Under the pieces are notes generated by a model. That model worked only from the letters and a program-made list of their open reading frames with translations, did not search any database and was not told the origin of the DNA. The translations under genes and the position numbers were made by a program. DNA of 64,000 bases, from contig JACKAJ010000016.1 of the NCBI GenBank assembly GCA_020635135.1, positions 558,001-622,000 on the forward strand, given 5' to 3'. Shown piece by piece: positions 8,917 to 16,908 of the stretch. Source of the DNA: Halobacteriovoraceae bacterium. Its GTDB lineage: Bacteria; Bdellovibrionota; Bacteriovoracia; Bacteriovoracales; Bacteriovoracaceae. The number at the start of each line of letters is the position of its first letter. Within the stretch, counting starts at the first letter, position 1.

Positions 8917-9975
8917 CTAAATCATTTCGCGTTGATTGCGAAGATCTTGTAGCTGAATATCCCAATACTGGGGTTCTCCGAAATGGGGAAAGGCTTTTTG
9001 AAAGGCAGGATCACTCCATCTCTTGGCGATCCAAGCCGAAAAGTGGATATATCTTAAGGCACGCAAAGGCTCGATTAGTTTAAGTTCTTTCGGATCAAAA
9101 TTGCGCATTGTCTGGTAACTCTCAAGTAATATTGCGCGATCGGAAAGAGCAAAGGAGTCATTCCCTGGAGTTAATAGCCAAATATCTTGCACTGCTGGCC
9201 CCATAAGCATGTCGTCGAAATCAATCAAAAACATTCCTTCACTTTCCCGGGAAATAACATTGCCTAAGTGGCAATCGCCGTGAATACGAAGGAAGCTAAT
9301 ATTTTTAAACAAGGGTTCACTCAAAGCACATATTTCTTCTACCACGTCGCTATAGGCATTCTCTAAATGAGCAGGAATACTTCGACTTTCTTTTAAGAAT
9401 TTTAAATTTTGCAGCCCATAGCTTTCGGGAGAAATGGTTACCCTGTTTTTAGCACTTTTAGTGGCACCGACATTATGAAGTCTCGCAAGGGTTCGGCCCA
9501 AAATTTCCAACTGTTCCGTTTTTAATTCATCGGGAGCTCTTCCACCTTTTTTAGGAAAAATGGCATAGTAAATGGCCATTTCTTCGAGCTTAAAAAGACT
9601 CTCCCCTTCAAATTTTAACGGAGGTATCACAGGTATCTCACTTTCTACTAAATCGAATAAAAATTCGTGTTCTTCTCTTATTTGTTCTTCGCTCCATCGC
9701 CCGGGCCGATAGAACTTAGCCACAACAGCTGGATTGACCAGCTCGGAAAAATTTTGATGATTTGCTATTTCAATTTCATAGACGCGATTTTCCATACTAT
9801 TGAGAGAAAGGCATCGTCCCGTCACTTCGAGATCGAGATTTTGTAGAGTATCGAGAATTATTTCAGGAGTTAATTGGTAAAAGTACTGAGTTTCTTTAAG
9901 TCCCCAAACATAGCTTGTGTTATTGACCACTAAATTTCCATTCCTTTTTACAGAGTCAAAATGATCTTTTATCAT
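8917..9975 (-). CDS. srkA: Stress-response protein kinase SrkA/YihE
   Basis: 352 residues closely following E. coli SrkA: YFYQLTPEIILDTLQ, LNSMENRVYEIE, VVAKFYRPGRWSEEQI, catalytic loop RIHGDCHLGNV, metal-binding LIDFDDMLMGPAVQDIWLL and C-terminal EPLRALRYIHFSAW. SrkA is a Ser/Thr kinase of the APH fold that protects against envelope and oxidative stress. Residues 1-30 extend beyond the E. coli start. The start codon is only 11 bp from the divergent RlpA-like start, so each promoter lies inside the other gene. Confidence 0.92.
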   Translation of the reverse strand: MIKDHFDSVKRNGNLVVNNTSYVWGLKETQYFYQLTPEIILDTLQNLDLEVTGRCLSLNSMENRVYEIEIANHQNFSELVNPAVVAKFYRPGRWSEEQIREEHEFLFDLVESEIPVIPPLKFEGESLFKLEEMAIYYAIFPKKGGRAPDELKTEQLEILGRTLARLHNVGATKSAKNRVTISPESYGLQNLKFLKESRSIPAHLENAYSDVVEEICALSEPLFKNISFLRIHGDCHLGNVISRESEGMFLIDFDDMLMGPAVQDIWLLTPGNDSFALSDRAILLESYQTMRNFDPKELKLIEPLRALRYIHFSAWIAKRWSDPAFQKAFPHFGEPQYWDIQLQDLRNQREMI

Positions 9976-9986
9976 ACACGCTACTG

Positions 9987-10334
9987 ATGAATAAGTGTAA
10001 TTTAGTCTTTCTTTTCATTTTCTCATTATTTTCCTGCTCCAGCGTCTACCAAGTTGGTAAGGCTTCCTGGTATGGGCCTGGCTTTCAGGGCAAAAAAACT
10101 GCTAGTGGGCAAATTTTCAATATGAATGCAATGACAGCAGCCCATAAGGATCTCCCGTTTGGCACTCAAGTGAAGGTAACAAGTAAGAAAACTGGCAAAT
10201 CTGTAATTGTGAAAATTAATGATCGGGGTCCCTTTATTAGCGGAAGAATTATTGACCTTTCTAAAAAAGCAGCTCAAATCCTCGGTATTTTGCATAAAGG
10301 AGAGGAAGAAGTGAGTTTAGTCATCATTGAATAG
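9987..10334 (+). CDS. rlpA: RlpA-like double-psi beta-barrel lipoprotein
   Basis: 115 residues. A lipoprotein signal (FIFSLFSC, Cys17) is followed by VGKASWYGPGFQGKKTASG, FNMNAMTAAHKDLPFGTQV and VKINDRGPF, ending GRIIDLSKKAAQIL: the complete RlpA core with the conserved Asp. RlpA proteins are septal or envelope lytic transglycosylases or peptidoglycan binders. This one has no SPOR domain. There is no ribosome-binding site; TATCAT at 9970-9975 is a possible -10, implying a leader of only a few bases. Confidence 0.9.
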   Translation: MNKCNLVFLFIFSLFSCSSVYQVGKASWYGPGFQGKKTASGQIFNMNAMTAAHKDLPFGTQVKVTSKKTGKSVIVKINDRGPFISGRIIDLSKKAAQILGILHKGEEEVSLVIIE

Positions 10335-10365
10335 ATCTTGTATAAAATGGTGTCGGCAGACTTCT

Positions 10366-12579
10366 TTACAAGTTCACTCGTTTCAATCTCAAAGCATTTC
10401 CGATCACAGAGACAGAACTAAAACTCATGGCTGCTGCGGCAATCATAGGACTTAGTAATATTCCAAAGGCAGGATAAAGAATTCCTGCGGCAATCGGGAT
10501 GCCAACTGTATTATAAAAAAATGCGAAGAAAAGATTTTGCTTAATATTGGCCATCGTTGTACTTGAGACTTTCCTTGCTTTCGCAATTCCGGACAAGTCC
10601 CCTTTTACTAAAGTGACCCCAGCACTTTCCATCGCAACATCCGTTCCTGTTCCCATCGCAATACCTACGTGAGCTTTTGCGAGAGCTGGAGCATCGTTGA
10701 TACCATCTCCGGCCATCCCAACAATACGACCTTCTTTCTGAAATCTAGTTACAACTTCAACTTTATCCTCTGGAAGGACTTCGGCAATAACCTCATCAAT
10801 ATTGAGTTTGCTAGCAACGGCTTGAGCAGTTGTCTTGCTATCCCCTGTCAGCATCACTATTTTAATTCCTTCATTATGAAGTTTTGCAATAGCTTCAGGT
10901 GTACTTTCTTTAATGGGATCTGCCACACCAAGAAAACCAGCGAACACACCATCCATGGATACAAACATAATCGTTTGTCCTTCAGAGCGAAAATTCTCAG
11001 CCTCTTTTCTAAAAGTCTCAAGGTCTATACCCATATCACTCATCAATGCTTGGTTTCCAAGCGCAACTTGCTTACCGTCAACTCTTCCCTTAACCCCTTT
11101 TCCGGTAACAGATTCAAATTCTTTTACTTCGTGTAAGCGAATATTTTTAGATTTTGCTCCCTCAACGATAGATTGGGCCAGAGGGTGTTCACTTCCTTGT
11201 TCTAGACTCGCCACCAATTCCAGAAATTCACTCTCATCTACATCCGTGTTTGGCTTTATTGTCGTGAGCTTAGGTTTCCCTAGAGTCAAAGTTCCCGTTT
11301 TATCTACAACCAGAGTGTCTATTTTTCTCATGACTTCTATGGATTCTGCATCTCTAAAAAGAATACCCTGTAATGCCGCTTTTCCTGTTGCCACCATAAT
11401 GGACATTGGTGTTGCTAGCCCTAAAGCACAAGGGCAAGCAATAATTAAGACGGATACGGCGTTGATAATTGCAAAGGTCAATGCCGGTTCAGGTCCCCAT
11501 AGGCTCCAAACGATGAAAGTTAAAATTGAAACTGCAATAACAACAGGAACGAAAATTCCAGCAACAGTGTCAGCAAGTTTTTGAATAGGAGCTTTACTTC
11601 TTTGAGCTTCTGAAACCATATGGATTATTCGTGACAACAGAGTTTCCCCCCCAATCTTTTCAGCTTTTATAACGAGTCCACCGGTTCCGTTTATCGTTGC
11701 TCCAACAACTTTATCTCCTTTCTTTTTGCTCACTGGAATTGGTTCACCTGTAATCATCGATTCATCCACTGAACTTTGCCCATCGATGACTACTCCATCA
11801 ATAGGAATCTTTTCTCCAGGACGAACCCGAAGCTTGTCTCCAACTTGGACTTGATCCAAAGAGATATCAACCTCGCTTCCATCTTCTTGAATTTTTTTAG
11901 CAGACTTGGCTGCCAGACCTAAAAGTTTTTTTATTGCTTCTCCCGTTTGGTTTCGCGCCTTAAGCTCTAAGACTTGCCCCAAAAGTATGAGAGTGACAAT
12001 GACCCCGGCTGCCTCAAAGTAGACGGCTACATGACCATCCACTTCTCTAAAAGATGGTGGAAAAATTCCAGGTGTCATTGTTGCCACCAGACTATAGAAA
12101 TAGGCTACACTGACCCCAAGTCCAATCAATGTAAACATATTAAGATTTCTTGTTTTAAGTGAATCAACTGCTTTTTTGAAAAATGGCCATGCAGACCACA
12201 GGCACACTGGGGTAGCAAGAGCAAACTCCATCCATACTTTAAGACTCGGCGACATCAGTTGAGAAATAGGCTTCCCTGGCAGCATATCTCCCATTGCAAT
12301 AACAAAAAGTGGGATAGTAAAGGCCGCAGCTGTTTTAAACCTTCTTTTCATATCATTTAATTCAGCTAAATCTTCACTTTCCGTAATAAGCGGTTCTAAT
12401 GCCATTCCACATTTGGGACAACTTCCCGGACCTAGTTGCCGAACTTCGGGATGCATAGGGCAAGTATACACGGCATTTGGATCGGAAGATTCAGGCTTCT
12501 TTTTTTTATGCTGATGATTCTGCTTTCCTTGGTGATGCCCGTGGTGACAACAGTCTGAATGTTCGATTTTCTGATCCAT
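10366..12579 (-). CDS. copA: Copper-translocating P1B-type ATPase
   Basis: About 737 residues. His-rich N-terminus (CCHHGHHQGKQNHQHKKKK) followed by a heavy-metal-binding YTCPMHPEV...CPKCGM domain, then the P-type core: TGEP actuator motif, membrane metal site ACPCALG, phosphorylation site DKTGTLT, HP motif EHPLA and hinge GDGINDAP. The CPC type with this N-terminal domain exports Cu(I)/Ag(I). I chose the ATG at 12579; no strong ribosome-binding site is visible, and a TTG nine bases upstream is an alternative. The multicopper oxidase at the left edge is a plausible functional partner. Confidence 0.93.
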   Translation of the reverse strand: MDQKIEHSDCCHHGHHQGKQNHQHKKKKPESSDPNAVYTCPMHPEVRQLGPGSCPKCGMALEPLITESEDLAELNDMKRRFKTAAAFTIPLFVIAMGDMLPGKPISQLMSPSLKVWMEFALATPVCLWSAWPFFKKAVDSLKTRNLNMFTLIGLGVSVAYFYSLVATMTPGIFPPSFREVDGHVAVYFEAAGVIVTLILLGQVLELKARNQTGEAIKKLLGLAAKSAKKIQEDGSEVDISLDQVQVGDKLRVRPGEKIPIDGVVIDGQSSVDESMITGEPIPVSKKKGDKVVGATINGTGGLVIKAEKIGGETLLSRIIHMVSEAQRSKAPIQKLADTVAGIFVPVVIAVSILTFIVWSLWGPEPALTFAIINAVSVLIIACPCALGLATPMSIMVATGKAALQGILFRDAESIEVMRKIDTLVVDKTGTLTLGKPKLTTIKPNTDVDESEFLELVASLEQGSEHPLAQSIVEGAKSKNIRLHEVKEFESVTGKGVKGRVDGKQVALGNQALMSDMGIDLETFRKEAENFRSEGQTIMFVSMDGVFAGFLGVADPIKESTPEAIAKLHNEGIKIVMLTGDSKTTAQAVASKLNIDEVIAEVLPEDKVEVVTRFQKEGRIVGMAGDGINDAPALAKAHVGIAMGTGTDVAMESAGVTLVKGDLSGIAKARKVSSTTMANIKQNLFFAFFYNTVGIPIAAGILYPAFGILLSPMIAAAAMSFSSVSVIGNALRLKRVNL

Positions 12580-12722
12580 AAATACCAAGTTGCTGAAGTT
12601 TTTTTCATTCTGCTCTCATCTTAACAATTTTTCAAATTGTTACTCCCATTCAAAAGTATCCACTCCACAGTAGACTCCCTCCCTCTTTAATTTTTTGTTT
12701 TACAAAAATTTTTAAAGTGTGC

Positions 12723-12761
12723 CCATTTGTTCAAAAAGGCGAAGTCTTTTTGGACAAATGG
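12723..12761 (-). terminator. Copy of the tRNA-Arg terminator hairpin
   Basis: A 16-bp stem (12723-12738 with 12746-12761, one G-U pair) immediately 3' of the tRNA-Arg fragment on the minus strand, with A/T-rich arms giving the usual terminator shape. It is the uninterrupted counterpart of the hairpin split by an IS next to the intact tRNA at 34.8 kb. Confidence 0.65.
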
Positions 12762-12873
12762 CGCGGCGTGAGAGATTTATCAGCTACGCATCCTGCTCCG
12801 CTGCCCTTCGGGCGACTTCGTCGATAAGATTTGCTCCTGCAAATCTTTGAACTCCCGACCAATTGGTTCGAAG
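12759..12873 (-). pseudogene. tRNA-Arg 3' fragment interrupted in the T-loop
   Basis: Matches the intact tRNA-Arg from the CCA end, acceptor strand and T-arm (12759-12777) and again from the T-arm through the anticodon loop (12849-12873). A 70-nt insert at 12778-12847 splits the T-loop. The D-arm and 5' acceptor strand are absent, so it cannot be a functional tRNA. It is interpreted as the left attachment-site remnant of the island. Confidence 0.7.
12778..12847. repeat. Structured insert in tRNA fragment, copy 1
   Basis: A 70-nt insert that recurs as a 58-nt version at 33308-33365, at the identical position in another tRNA-Arg fragment. It contains a perfect 9-bp hairpin (AAGATTTGC with GCAAATCTT around a 4-nt loop) and smaller stems such as CGACGAAGTCG. 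It is more G+C-rich than its surroundings. Confidence 0.6.
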
Positions 12874-12991
12874 GCCATAGCCCATAATCAAAAATGAAAT
12901 CATAAAATGCCCATAACATGTTAAAACTATTAAGAAATTTTACTATTACTAACTTGTCCAAATGTGACGGTTTCAAAATTTTTTACTCTTT

Positions 12992-13028
12992 CAAGACGTT
13001 GAAAATACATTCGAAAAACATTCAAAAG
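12992..13028. repeat. Imperfect direct repeat left of the TA/beta-lactamase block
   Basis: About 37 bp (starting CAAGACGTTGAAAATACATT) resembles 15583-15619 with only a few mismatches. The two copies flank the block made of higBA, the class D beta-lactamase and its lipoprotein partner. Apart from this repeat and the tRNA remnant, I see no gene between 12580 and 13123. Confidence 0.5.
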
Positions 13029-13123
13029 ACCTCAGTTCAGTGTCAAATCTACTGTCTTTTTAAAGCTTAGAAACCCGCTGGGTTTCCCTATTTTCCCACT
13101 GTCTTTCCAAATGACACTCCTAC

Positions 13124-13153
13124 TTGACAAAGCGTCTTATTTTTGAGACACTT
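13124..13153 (+). promoter_or_regulatory. higBA promoter with palindromic operator
   Basis: TTGACA at 13124-13129 is a consensus -35. Inverted half-sites AAGCGTCT (13130-13137) and AGACACTT (13146-13153) occupy the spacer and the -10 region, as expected for autorepression by a toxin-antitoxin complex. A start site would fall close to the GTG at 13159, so the toxin mRNA is probably leaderless. Confidence 0.5.
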
Positions 13154-13158
13154 AAAAA

Positions 13159-13473
13159 GTGAAAGTTGTCATTCTTAGTGCATGCGAAAAAGAAATTAAA
13201 GACTTTCCAGAGGAAATCAAACTGGCCCTATTTGAGCTTGTTAGTGATTTAAGCTCTGGTTTAAGTCTCAGCATGCCAGTTTCCAAAAGGATGACAAGTA
13301 TGGGACATGGAGTTTCTGAGCTTAGACTCAAAGATGGTTCAGGTGCCTATCGCATCATCTACTTTATCAAAAAGAAAGATGCCATTTACCTGATCCATGC
13401 TTTTAAGAAAAAGACTCAGAAAACGCCTAAAAAAAATATTGATTTAGCATTAAAAAGAATAAAGAGGTTATGA
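13159..13473 (+). CDS. higB: RelE/HigB (Gp49-like) mRNA-interferase toxin
   Basis: 104 residues with the Gp49/HigB fold signature: ELRLKDGSGAYRIIYFI, then AIYLIHAFKKKTQKTPKKNIDLALKRI. Such toxins cleave ribosome-bound mRNA. The start is a GTG with no ribosome-binding site. The last four bases overlap the antitoxin start (ATGA), and toxin-before-antitoxin order is typical of HigBA. It lies near the left end of the island, where such modules often stabilise the element. Confidence 0.9.
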   Translation: MKVVILSACEKEIKDFPEEIKLALFELVSDLSSGLSLSMPVSKRMTSMGHGVSELRLKDGSGAYRIIYFIKKKDAIYLIHAFKKKTQKTPKKNIDLALKRIKRL

Positions 13474-13763
13474 TGAAAACTAAAACTTACAAAAACATTA
13501 ATGACTTTGGAAAAGATCTCGGTCTCTCTAAGGAACAAGTTCAAATCGCCAAGTTAAAAACAAAGATTAAAAAAAGCATTCAAGAAAAAGCAGAAAAAAT
13601 TGATTTCTCGATCACTGAAATTGCCGATATGTCCGGGTTGGCCCGAACGACTGTTTCGGGAATCATCAATGGCAGCCTGCAAAGTGTGTCAATGGAGCGA
13701 CTCCTTAAACTTGCCTTTGCACTAGATCTTTCTGTCGATTTAAAAATTGGGAAAGCTGCTTAA
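13470..13763 (+). CDS. higA: HigA-type XRE-family antitoxin
   Basis: 97 residues with a helix-turn-helix at about 50-80 (ITEIADMSGLARTTVSGIINGS). It is expected to bind the upstream palindrome and neutralise HigB. Translation is coupled to the toxin by a 4-bp overlap. Its end overlaps the convergent beta-lactamase gene by four bases. Confidence 0.9.
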   Translation: MMKTKTYKNINDFGKDLGLSKEQVQIAKLKTKIKKSIQEKAEKIDFSITEIADMSGLARTTVSGIINGSLQSVSMERLLKLAFALDLSVDLKIGKAA

Positions 13764-14536
13764 AACAACCCCATTGCAATTAAAATCTTTCTCGCAACTT
13801 CCTTGAGCTTACCTCCAGACTCACCCTCTCCCTCACTATTTATGACAAAAACGTACTCCTTACCTTTCGATTTAAGATAGCCAACAAACCAACCAAAAAC
13901 GAATTTCCCCTGTTTAAAACTAGATCCTGTCTTACCACTAAAAATACGACCCTTGTCATTTTCTTGAATAATAATTTCTTGAACGTATTCTTGATTCTCT
14001 TTTTTAAATGGCAATTTGTTTTGATAAAGCCGATCGATAAAATTCAACTGTTCATACGCAGAAATTTCTATGGGACCATCCAACCAAAATCTATCGACAA
14101 TCTTTCCAATATTCTTATTCCCATAGTCAGCAAGTTCAACATATTTTTTCATCCTCTCAAGCCCAATTCTTCTTGCGACCTCTTGATAAAAGGGAACAAC
14201 TGAATATTTTATTGCTGATGAAAGGCTATGATCTTTTTCCCAATCCTTTATAAATTTTTTTTTCCCATCCCAAGGTATTACTGAGTTTCTATCAACAACT
14301 CCTGTTTCTAAAGCAATGAGTGAATTTAAAATTTTATATGTTGAAAACGGCTGCCACCTCTTCTTACACTGCCCTGAGTTATACGTCTCTACTTTTTCTG
14401 AATTTAGTTCTTTTATCAAAAAACAACTTGGGTGATTTTTGTTAAAGAAAGAATCTATATCACTAGGTAAGATCAATGAACTTTTCTTCAAACTCTGGCA
14501 TGCCATTACTAAAAAAAATACTGTGATTATTCTCAT
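13760..14536 (-). CDS. Class D (OXA-type) beta-lactamase lipoprotein
   Basis: 258 residues with a full set of class D motifs: active-site STYK in QPFSTYKILNSL, SVVP (S-x-V), YGN in LADYGNKNIG, RFWLDGPIEISAYEQ, and SGKTGSS (K-T-G), followed by FGWFVGYL. Class D enzymes hydrolyse penicillins and some carbapenems using a carbamylated Lys. The N-terminus ends in lipobox VMAC, so it is probably membrane-anchored in the periplasm. It overlaps the upstream Cys-rich lipoprotein gene by four bases (ATGA), and both products begin MRII and carry CQSL at the lipobox. The substrate spectrum cannot be read from sequence. Confidence 0.9.
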   Translation of the reverse strand: MRIITVFFLVMACQSLKKSSLILPSDIDSFFNKNHPSCFLIKELNSEKVETYNSGQCKKRWQPFSTYKILNSLIALETGVVDRNSVIPWDGKKKFIKDWEKDHSLSSAIKYSVVPFYQEVARRIGLERMKKYVELADYGNKNIGKIVDRFWLDGPIEISAYEQLNFIDRLYQNKLPFKKENQEYVQEIIIQENDKGRIFSGKTGSSFKQGKFVFGWFVGYLKSKGKEYVFVINSEGEGESGGKLKEVARKILIAMGLF

Positions 14537-15204
14537 GGTATTTCCAACTTAACTAATTTACTTATTGGTTCTTCATTTTCATGAAAAAAGTGCTCTAGAA
14601 AGAGTCCACCTACTTCATTAGCTCTCCCGACTACCATCGACTGATATGAGTGGTTAAACATTTTCGTAGTCTCATCATAATAATGATAAATTATATGCAC
14701 TCTCAAAGTATCGAGAGCTTTTCTACTTTTCAGAGTGAACTCTTCAGGGACCGCTCTTAAGAATGTTATATAATTTTTACCAAATGGTTCGCCTCTTTTA
14801 CCTGGCTTGCCTGTAAGAGGAGCACCTAACCACCCCCTAATCCAATTATATCTTCTATAATCTTTTCTATTTACTGGAATCCAAACCTTTCCTTCACTCA
14901 TAAATGAAATACTATCAGCCTTACATTGCCCAATCGTGACCACTGACTCTTTTTCAGGCTCGCAAATGTTTTCACAATAGTATGGTTCACATCTCCTAGC
15001 ACAGCTTTTCATTTTGAAAGTGTATTTTGTTCCGCACTTAAAAGTTTCTTCAAAAGTCGTCCAACCAATAAAATTATCAATCTTTTCAAGTAAGTTGTGC
15101 GGATCTTCAATAAATGGATACTTAGGATGTCTATTGTTTTCACTCTTTTCTAGACTCTGGCAAGAAATCAATAAAACCATAATACATAAATTGATTATTC
15201 TCAT
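14533..15204 (-). CDS. Cys-rich lipoprotein, partner of the class D beta-lactamase
   Basis: 223 residues with lipobox LISC and then a Cys-dense segment (TFKMKSCARRCEPYYCENIC) at about 65-90, suggesting several disulfides. The remainder is soluble and contains GWLGAPLTGKPGKRGEPFGKN. No family is recognised. Its N-terminus resembles that of the beta-lactamase encoded immediately downstream, and the genes overlap by four bases, so the two are co-expressed and co-localised. Its role is unknown. Confidence 0.78.
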   Translation of the reverse strand: MRIINLCIMVLLISCQSLEKSENNRHPKYPFIEDPHNLLEKIDNFIGWTTFEETFKCGTKYTFKMKSCARRCEPYYCENICEPEKESVVTIGQCKADSISFMSEGKVWIPVNRKDYRRYNWIRGWLGAPLTGKPGKRGEPFGKNYITFLRAVPEEFTLKSRKALDTLRVHIIYHYYDETTKMFNHSYQSMVVGRANEVGGLFLEHFFHENEEPISKLVKLEIP

Positions 15205-15847
15205 TTAATACTTATCCTTGTTACTTCCTATTCAATAAATTCTAAACACCTATTGACCTGTAGGCAAAAGGACTACAACGCTCCCTAAAATCGGTGAAAC
15301 TCTTGGGGTAAAAATTTTGTTCAAGTCTTTTAGGTAGTTAGTTCATAGAAAAATTAAGAACTTAACCCTCAAAAAAACCGACCAGTTGTTCACAAGCCAA
15401 CAATTCGGTGCCTAGTTATTCTATTATTTTCAAAAAGTTTACTGTCAAATCTACTATCAGGCGAATTTTATTTAATTTAAGAAACAAAAAACGGAAGCGT
15501 ACAGAATTATTCGTTTTTCAACAGTAAGATTCCTTGGTTAAAAACACTTAAGAACTTGTTTTAAAAAACATTTCTGCAATTGCAAGACATTGAAAATACA
15601 TTCGACATACACTCAAAACATTTCGAGTTACTACCCAATTCACTACCCGAATCCAGCAGGTCGGTAGGCCATTTTTTGGTCATATAGCCCTGCTGGTTTC
15701 ACTTCCCAAATTACTACCCAAAAAGTACTACTCTGTCCTACCAGTTCCCAGTTCTCTACCCATAGTATTTCAAAGTAATTTTTTTTGAGTGATGTCAAAG
15801 AAAAAGTTCAAGGTCTTCAGTTGCTTTATCCACCAAGGAGGAAACCA
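15205..15847. other. Non-coding region with repeated motifs
   Basis: About 640 bp without a convincing gene. It holds a direct repeat of the region upstream of higBA (15583-15619), one CCAGCAGGTC (15653-15662) that also occurs at 33003 and 33151, and two ACTACCCAA strings that recur at 33198. An AAGGAGG ribosome-binding site at its right end precedes a truncated reading frame. Confidence 0.5.
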
Positions 15848-15994
15848 ATGGATAATACAACAGACGATCGCGCTCATTACTCTTATCTAAGTTATGTGAA
15901 GCCACTGGATATGTTGTCAATATGTAAAATACCCATGAACTTCCTGCCTTGGGGACACCATAAGCGCATCCCACATATAACTCACATTTTCTGA
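15848..15994 (+). pseudogene. Truncated 5' end of a former gene
   Basis: A strong AAGGAGG precedes ATG 15848, followed by a plausible start (MDNTTDDRAHYSYLSY). After about 24 codons the frame runs into the 3' end of the opposite-strand gene at 15917, so the rest is probably an artefact. It is interpreted as a gene start cut off by recombination; this is inference. Confidence 0.35.
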
Positions 15995-16867
15995 GATATA
16001 AAAATTTCCTTCTTTTTCTTTAGCATAAACCAAACTACGATAATTACTTGGGTGAGCTTCATATCTTATTCCAAGTTTACTTTTTAAACGATTTGACAAC
16101 CAAGACAAATTCTTAAGATCTTTGCCGTGTTCTGTATGATCACTAATTGATTGAATTACCGTTCTATTCGAATGCCCTCCGCCAAAAGGCTCAAATGGTG
16201 GATGAGTATGAAAGTTTAAGATTTGTTTCACTTCTAACCCTTTCATGTCTTTTAACTCTGAAAGCTTTTCAATTGCAAGATTCATAAAAAGAGTCTCCAG
16301 GGACCACTGACTTCCATTTGTAAAAATTTTTGAAAAGAACTTACCTTTATTCGTTACAATAATCACACCCCCTGCTTCTGCAAAAATATGGTCATTGTAT
16401 TCAGTCATCTTAATTTTAAAAACCTCAGGGTCTTCATATCTAAGTCCTGATCTTGAATAATGCCGATCACCTGAAAACGAACTCTTATGGGATATATAAT
16501 CTATTTTTTCTAGATACTCTACAATATCTTTATCAAACTCACTTGGTAAAAAAAGAACTTGTCGAGGTGCCACGATATGAGAAAATTTTCCAACTTCAAT
16601 TCCATTTTTTTGGTAGAAAGTAAAAATAGTTTTTTCTTTTATTGCTTTTTTTAGTTCAACGTCATCAATTGTATACTCATAACCAGAATCCGAAACTTCT
16701 TTGCTCACAACGTTTGATAAAAGAAGATCACACGGATCATTGCTGATTGCATAACGACAGAAAAATACAAAATAAAAGACAATGCAACCAAGAGAAGTTC
16801 TCATAACGATAATAATGATATCATAAATGACCGGAGCCAATTTCGTACTACTTTTCTCAGATATCAT
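15917..16867 (-). CDS. Secreted or membrane protein with JAB/JAMM-like motif
   Basis: 316 residues. A hydrophobic segment (about 23-40, CIVFYFVFFC) acts as a signal or anchor. Near residues 220-250, NFHTHPPFEPFGGGHSN is followed by SISD, reminiscent of the JAMM zinc motif (H-x-H...S-x-x-D), with an upstream Glu in FAEAGGVII. Spacing between HTH and S-x-x-D is longer than usual, so the assignment is tentative. The ATG at 16867 follows GGGGGA; an internal ATG at 16804 would also give a signal peptide. No clear family. Confidence 0.65.
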   Translation of the reverse strand: MISEKSSTKLAPVIYDIIIIVMRTSLGCIVFYFVFFCRYAISNDPCDLLLSNVVSKEVSDSGYEYTIDDVELKKAIKEKTIFTFYQKNGIEVGKFSHIVAPRQVLFLPSEFDKDIVEYLEKIDYISHKSSFSGDRHYSRSGLRYEDPEVFKIKMTEYNDHIFAEAGGVIIVTNKGKFFSKIFTNGSQWSLETLFMNLAIEKLSELKDMKGLEVKQILNFHTHPPFEPFGGGHSNRTVIQSISDHTEHGKDLKNLSWLSNRLKSKLGIRYEAHPSNYRSLVYAKEKEGNFYISENVSYMWDALMVSPRQEVHGYFTY

Positions 16868-16908
16868 TTAAACAAGTCCCCCACTTTCACATTTATTGGC
16901 CCAAAAGA

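Noticed and set aside
10669..11584. Long plus-strand frames opposite the copper ATPase
   Set aside because: Antisense shadows of a strongly conserved gene; composition reflects its codon usage.
12731..12976. Minus-strand reading frame of 81 codons
   Set aside because: Runs through the tRNA-Arg fragment and its terminator; no ribosome-binding site and no protein-like composition.
15848..15994. Full-length gene of 49 codons after a strong AAGGAGG
   Set aside because: Most of it lies opposite the 3' end of a longer gene; treated as a truncated remnant.
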